Below, one piece after another: positions 61,522-64,000 of a stretch of DNA of 64,000 nucleotides (positions are counted from its first letter, which is position 1; every line of letters begins with the position of its first letter). The position numbers and the translations under genes were made by a program. The notes beneath the pieces were generated by a model, which saw only the letters and a list, made by a program, of their open reading frames with translations, made no database searches and had not been told where the DNA came from. The stretch is from an uncultured Sinobacteraceae bacterium (GTDB lineage: Bacteria > Pseudomonadota > Gammaproteobacteria > Nevskiales > Nevskiaceae), in NCBI GenBank assembly GCA_903822975.1, contig CAIJRD010000013.1:142090-206089 (forward strand). The letters are read 5' to 3'.

Positions 61522-61592
61522 TTGACGCGGCGCTGATTGATTTGCGCGCCGAAGTTCGCGCCTGGTTTGGCGAGGCTTGCACCGTTAAGCTT

Positions 61593-61658
61593 CGTCTCGC
61601 GTCTCGCGTCTCGCGTCCCAGGCCTCGCGTCTCAGGCCTCGCGTCTCAGGTCTCAGGT
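61593..61658. repeat. short tandem repeats rich in CTCGCGT/CTCAGG
   Basis: A degenerate array of GTCTCGC and GTCTCAGGC units. Non-coding spacer immediately upstream of the YjbR-family gene. Confidence 0.75.
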
Positions 61659-61806
61659 TTCGCGGATGCCGATGCTGATGCCGCGGTGCTTGATCGCAGC
61701 GCACTTCGATTCCGACGCCGATGGCAATGCTTGCGGTGCGCCGCGATTCACGTGCTTCGAGCGGCGGCGAGCAATGCGCGTGGACACGCAGGAGGAGCGT
61801 CTGACT

Positions 61807-62163
61807 GTGAAGGATGGAATCACCTATTCCGCGTTGACGAAACGCGCGCTGGCGCTGCCCGATGTGGAGGCGTCGACGTCCTACGGCACGCCGGCCTTGA
61901 AAGTGCGCGGCAAGCTGATGTTGCGACTCAAGGAAGATGGCGAGACGGTGGTACTGCGCTGCAGCTGGGAGCAGCGCGAGCGTCTGCTGACGCTGTATCC
62001 GCAGGCCTACTTCCTTACCGATCACTATCGCGCGTATCCCTGGGTGCTGCTGCGGCTTGCGGCCGCGCCGTCAGCTAGCGTCGATCCAGCGTTGCGCCGC
62101 GCCTGGTGCCTGGTGGCGCCGAAATCGCTGCTCGCCAAACATCCGGAGTTGACGCAGGACTGA
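61807..62163 (+). CDS. MmcQ/YjbR-family protein
   Basis: A 118-residue protein of the MmcQ/YjbR (DUF419) family. Typical sequence: DVEASTSYGTPALKVRGKLMLRL (with the YG-P-KV-GK block), VVLRCSWEQRERLL, YFLTDHYRAYPWVLLRLA, LRRAWCLVAPKSLLAKHPEL. I chose the GTG at 61807, which has GGAGGAG 9 nt upstream and gives the usual family length; the ATG at 61774 is less likely. Such proteins have a CyaY-like fold and unclear function. Confidence 0.85.
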   Translation: MKDGITYSALTKRALALPDVEASTSYGTPALKVRGKLMLRLKEDGETVVLRCSWEQRERLLTLYPQAYFLTDHYRAYPWVLLRLAAAPSASVDPALRRAWCLVAPKSLLAKHPELTQD

Positions 62164-62456
62164 GGCGACGCAGCCTCGACAGTCGGCAGTCGGCAGTCGG
62201 CAGTCGACAGTCGGCAGTCGACAGTCGACATGATCCCTCACGCCAGAGCAGCTTCAATCAATGCGATATCGTCGGAACGCTGCTACCGCGCGGGCGCAGC
62301 GACCGGCGGAACACGCAGGCGATCAAGCCACTCGCAGATGCAAGCCTGCGAGACATGCGTCGCCGGCCGATTCGAGATCGGTGTGGGGATCACAGTCGAC
62401 ATCCGTTGCGACATACGCGCGCGGTCGCCCGATGTCCTACTGCGCCTCGCGTCGAA
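62164..62456. other. spacer between convergent genes with 7-bp repeats
   Basis: Holds the CAGTCGR array at 62180-62230. No supported gene or terminator. Confidence 0.5.
62180..62230. repeat. 7-bp tandem repeat CAGTCGR
   Basis: About seven copies of CAGTCGG or CAGTCGA immediately downstream of the YjbR-family stop. Non-coding. Confidence 0.9.
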
Positions 62457-63638
62457 TCAAACCGCTTCGTACAAGGTGACCACGCAGGCGCCGCCGAGTC
62501 CGAGGTTGTGCGCCAGTGCCATTCTTGCGCCATCGACCTGACGCACGCCGGCACGGCCACGCAGCTGCTCGGTGAGTTCGAAGCATTGCGCAAGGCCGGT
62601 CGCACCCAGCGGATGTCCCTTTGCCAGCAGGCCGCCGGAAGGATTGGTGACGACGCGGCCGCCATAGGTGTTGTCGCCGTCTTCGATGAACTTTTCGGCG
62701 CCGCCTTCCGGTGCGAGTCCGAGCGCCTCGTAGGTGAGGAGTTCGTTGGCGGTGAAGCAGTCGTGCAGCTCGCACACATCGATGTCCTCCGGGCCAACGC
62801 CGGATTCGGCAAAGACCTGTGCGGCCGCCGCCTTGGTCAGATCGTAGCCGACGACTTTGATCATCGAGCGTTCATCGAAGGTCGAGCGAAAATCGGTGGT
62901 GATCGCCTGCGCGCGGATGCGCACAGCGGCATTGATGCCATGCTTTTTCGCAAAGGCTTCGCTGACCACGACTGCGGCCGCGGCACCACAGGTCGGCGGA
63001 CAGCATTGCAGGCGCGTCATCAGGCCGTGGATCACCGGCGAGGCCAGCACTTCATCGACGGTAATTGCGTTGCGGAAGATCGCGCGTTCGTTGTGCTCGG
63101 CGTGGCGCCGCGCTTTCACTGCGATCTTGGCGAATGTCGCCGGCTTGGTGTCGTGCTGCTTGGCGTATTCGCCGCCGGCGCCGCCGAACAGATGCGGTGC
63201 CATGAAGGCATCCGGCGCGGGATCGATTTCCTGCGCGATGCGTGTGAACGCACCGAGCGGGCTGGGTCGGTCGCGATACATGTCCTGCAGCGCGCCGGGC
63301 GCCATCTGCTCGAACCCGACCGCGAGCGCGCATTCGACCACACCGCTGGCCACTGCCTGACGCGCGAGGAACAGCGCGCTAGAGCCGGTCGAGCAATTGT
63401 TGTTGACGTTGATCACCGGAATGCCGGTCATGCCGACGCGGTAGAGCACGCGCTGGCCGCAGGTGCTGTCGCCGTAGACGTAGCCGGCATAGGCCTGCTG
63501 GATCAGCGAATAGTCGATGCCAGCATCGGCCAGCGCCTGTTGTACCGCGGTGGCCCCCATCACGTCGTAGGGCTCGCTTTTGCCGGGTTTGCTGAACGGG
63601 ATCATGCCGACGCCGGCAACAACGACTGTGGTGTTCAT
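62457..63638 (-). CDS. SCP-2-type thiolase/lipid-transfer protein
   Basis: A 393-residue thiolase-like protein. Nucleophilic Cys in NVNNNCSTGSSALFLARQAV, VCELHDCFTANELLTYEALGL, and NPSGGLLAKGHPLGATGLAQ with catalytic His. It differs clearly from the thiolase at 58703-59866 and resembles the lipid-transfer/SCP-x thiolases common in steroid and branched-chain degradation. It may handle a later beta-keto intermediate. A 16-bp palindrome at 63711-63726 lies 73 nt upstream of its start. Confidence 0.9.
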   Translation of the reverse strand: MNTTVVVAGVGMIPFSKPGKSEPYDVMGATAVQQALADAGIDYSLIQQAYAGYVYGDSTCGQRVLYRVGMTGIPVINVNNNCSTGSSALFLARQAVASGVVECALAVGFEQMAPGALQDMYRDRPSPLGAFTRIAQEIDPAPDAFMAPHLFGGAGGEYAKQHDTKPATFAKIAVKARRHAEHNERAIFRNAITVDEVLASPVIHGLMTRLQCCPPTCGAAAAVVVSEAFAKKHGINAAVRIRAQAITTDFRSTFDERSMIKVVGYDLTKAAAAQVFAESGVGPEDIDVCELHDCFTANELLTYEALGLAPEGGAEKFIEDGDNTYGGRVVTNPSGGLLAKGHPLGATGLAQCFELTEQLRGRAGVRQVDGARMALAHNLGLGGACVVTLYEAV

Positions 63639-64000
63639 GGAGCTCCTCGCGTGTGCATACCGTCGAATGCGGTATCTGGCTACTGTAGGCGCAGATCGCG
63701 CGCGTCAGGGCCACACTTAAGTGTAGTCCTGCGTCTCCTCGGCGCGGCCACCTGGTTTGTGCAGATGGCATACGCGGCGCTGCGGCGTGTTTCGCGTCAC
63801 ACCGGATGTGCGTCTTGTGTCGCGCGCGCCTGGTTAGCCCCCGCACGACCGCTATGCTCGGTGCAGGTCAAAAAACTGGCAGGGATGAAAATGACTCGGG
63901 GTTGATGTCGCGCCTCGCGCGCGCTTCAGGGTGCTCCGGCATACAGGCGCCTGCATACGCACTGCGAGCTGCAAGCGGCATCACGCGCATCTTCGGTGGC
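63639..64000. other. gene-free right edge
   Basis: The last 360 nt contain the thiolase promoter region with a palindrome at 63711-63726, and no supported gene; a following plus-strand gene probably starts beyond the window. Confidence 0.5.
63711..63726. promoter_or_regulatory. palindromic site containing ACACTTAAGTGT
   Basis: CCACACTTAAGTGTAG contains the perfect 12-bp palindrome ACACTTAAGTGT, 73 nt upstream of the minus-strand thiolase. It resembles the site at 37411-37426 near the MalT-like gene. LuxR/FixJ-type HTH dimers bind such elements, so it is a candidate operator. Confidence 0.5.

Larger units (their letters stand above)
61444..61806. other. gene-free spacer with two repeat tracts
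   Basis: About 360 nt between the CoA ligase and the YjbR-like gene. It holds the GAYATC hexamer array (61457-61521) and CTCGCGT-rich repeats (61593-61658). A 24-codon ORF at 61451-61525 exists only because of the hexamer array. Confidence 0.6.

Overview
This window is GC-rich, densely coded chromosomal DNA, most likely from a gammaproteobacterium of the Xanthomonadales/Nevskiales type. The evidence is core-gene order: yggS divergent from pilT-pilU, rplM-rpsI followed by tRNA-Gln, and a lexA with altered recognition residues. No rRNA, insertion sequence, prophage or CRISPR array was seen.

Region 1 (1-15.4 kb) is mostly core genome: a secreted FG-GAP/VCBS protein, rpiA, yggS, three type IV pilus retraction-type ATPases (PilT, PilU and a further PilU-like paralogue), rplM-rpsI with a good promoter and a leader hairpin, tRNA-Gln(CUG), a membrane-anchored TPR protein, small secreted proteins, lexA divergent from a small membrane protein across a perfect inverted repeat, and a DUF2252 protein. 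Spacers here carry short tandem repeats, and one small gene (11102-11357) looks frameshifted.

Region 2 (15.4-34.2 kb), all on the minus strand, is a nitrogen-scavenging island built around allophanate. It encodes allophanate hydrolase (AtzF), urea carboxylase, a porin, the urea ABC transporter UrtABCDE, an NCS2-type permease, two isochorismatase-fold amidohydrolases (one with the biuret hydrolase residue set), an AtzH/HpxZ-like DUF3225 protein and two paralogous GntR/FCD regulators. I found sigma-54 -24/-12 promoters in front of all three inferred transcription units. Each is followed by a near-identical TTGYATWCA site near the expected start of transcription, and a fourth site lies in front of the second gntR. 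This reads as one regulon: nitrogen limitation through RpoN switches it on, the GntR proteins sense a ureide, and urea, biuret and probably 1,3-dicarboxyurea are funnelled into allophanate and then to ammonia and CO2.

Region 3 (34.5-63.7 kb) is a catabolic island for a probably hydrophobic ketone. It has a MalT-like LuxR regulator, an MMPL/RND transporter, two DUF1329 proteins with Tat-like leaders, a YCF48-type propeller, a DUF1302 outer-membrane protein, a soluble PAS histidine kinase with a FixJ-like partner, and an operon of four acetophenone-carboxylase-like subunits, a thiolase and a CoA ligase. A further thiolase lies downstream on the other strand. The implied route is ketone, ATP-dependent carboxylation to a beta-keto acid, CoA activation, then thiolytic cleavage. 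The transporter operon and the carboxylase operon share a distinctive inverted-repeat motif about 105 nt before their first start codons, which ties them into one regulon.
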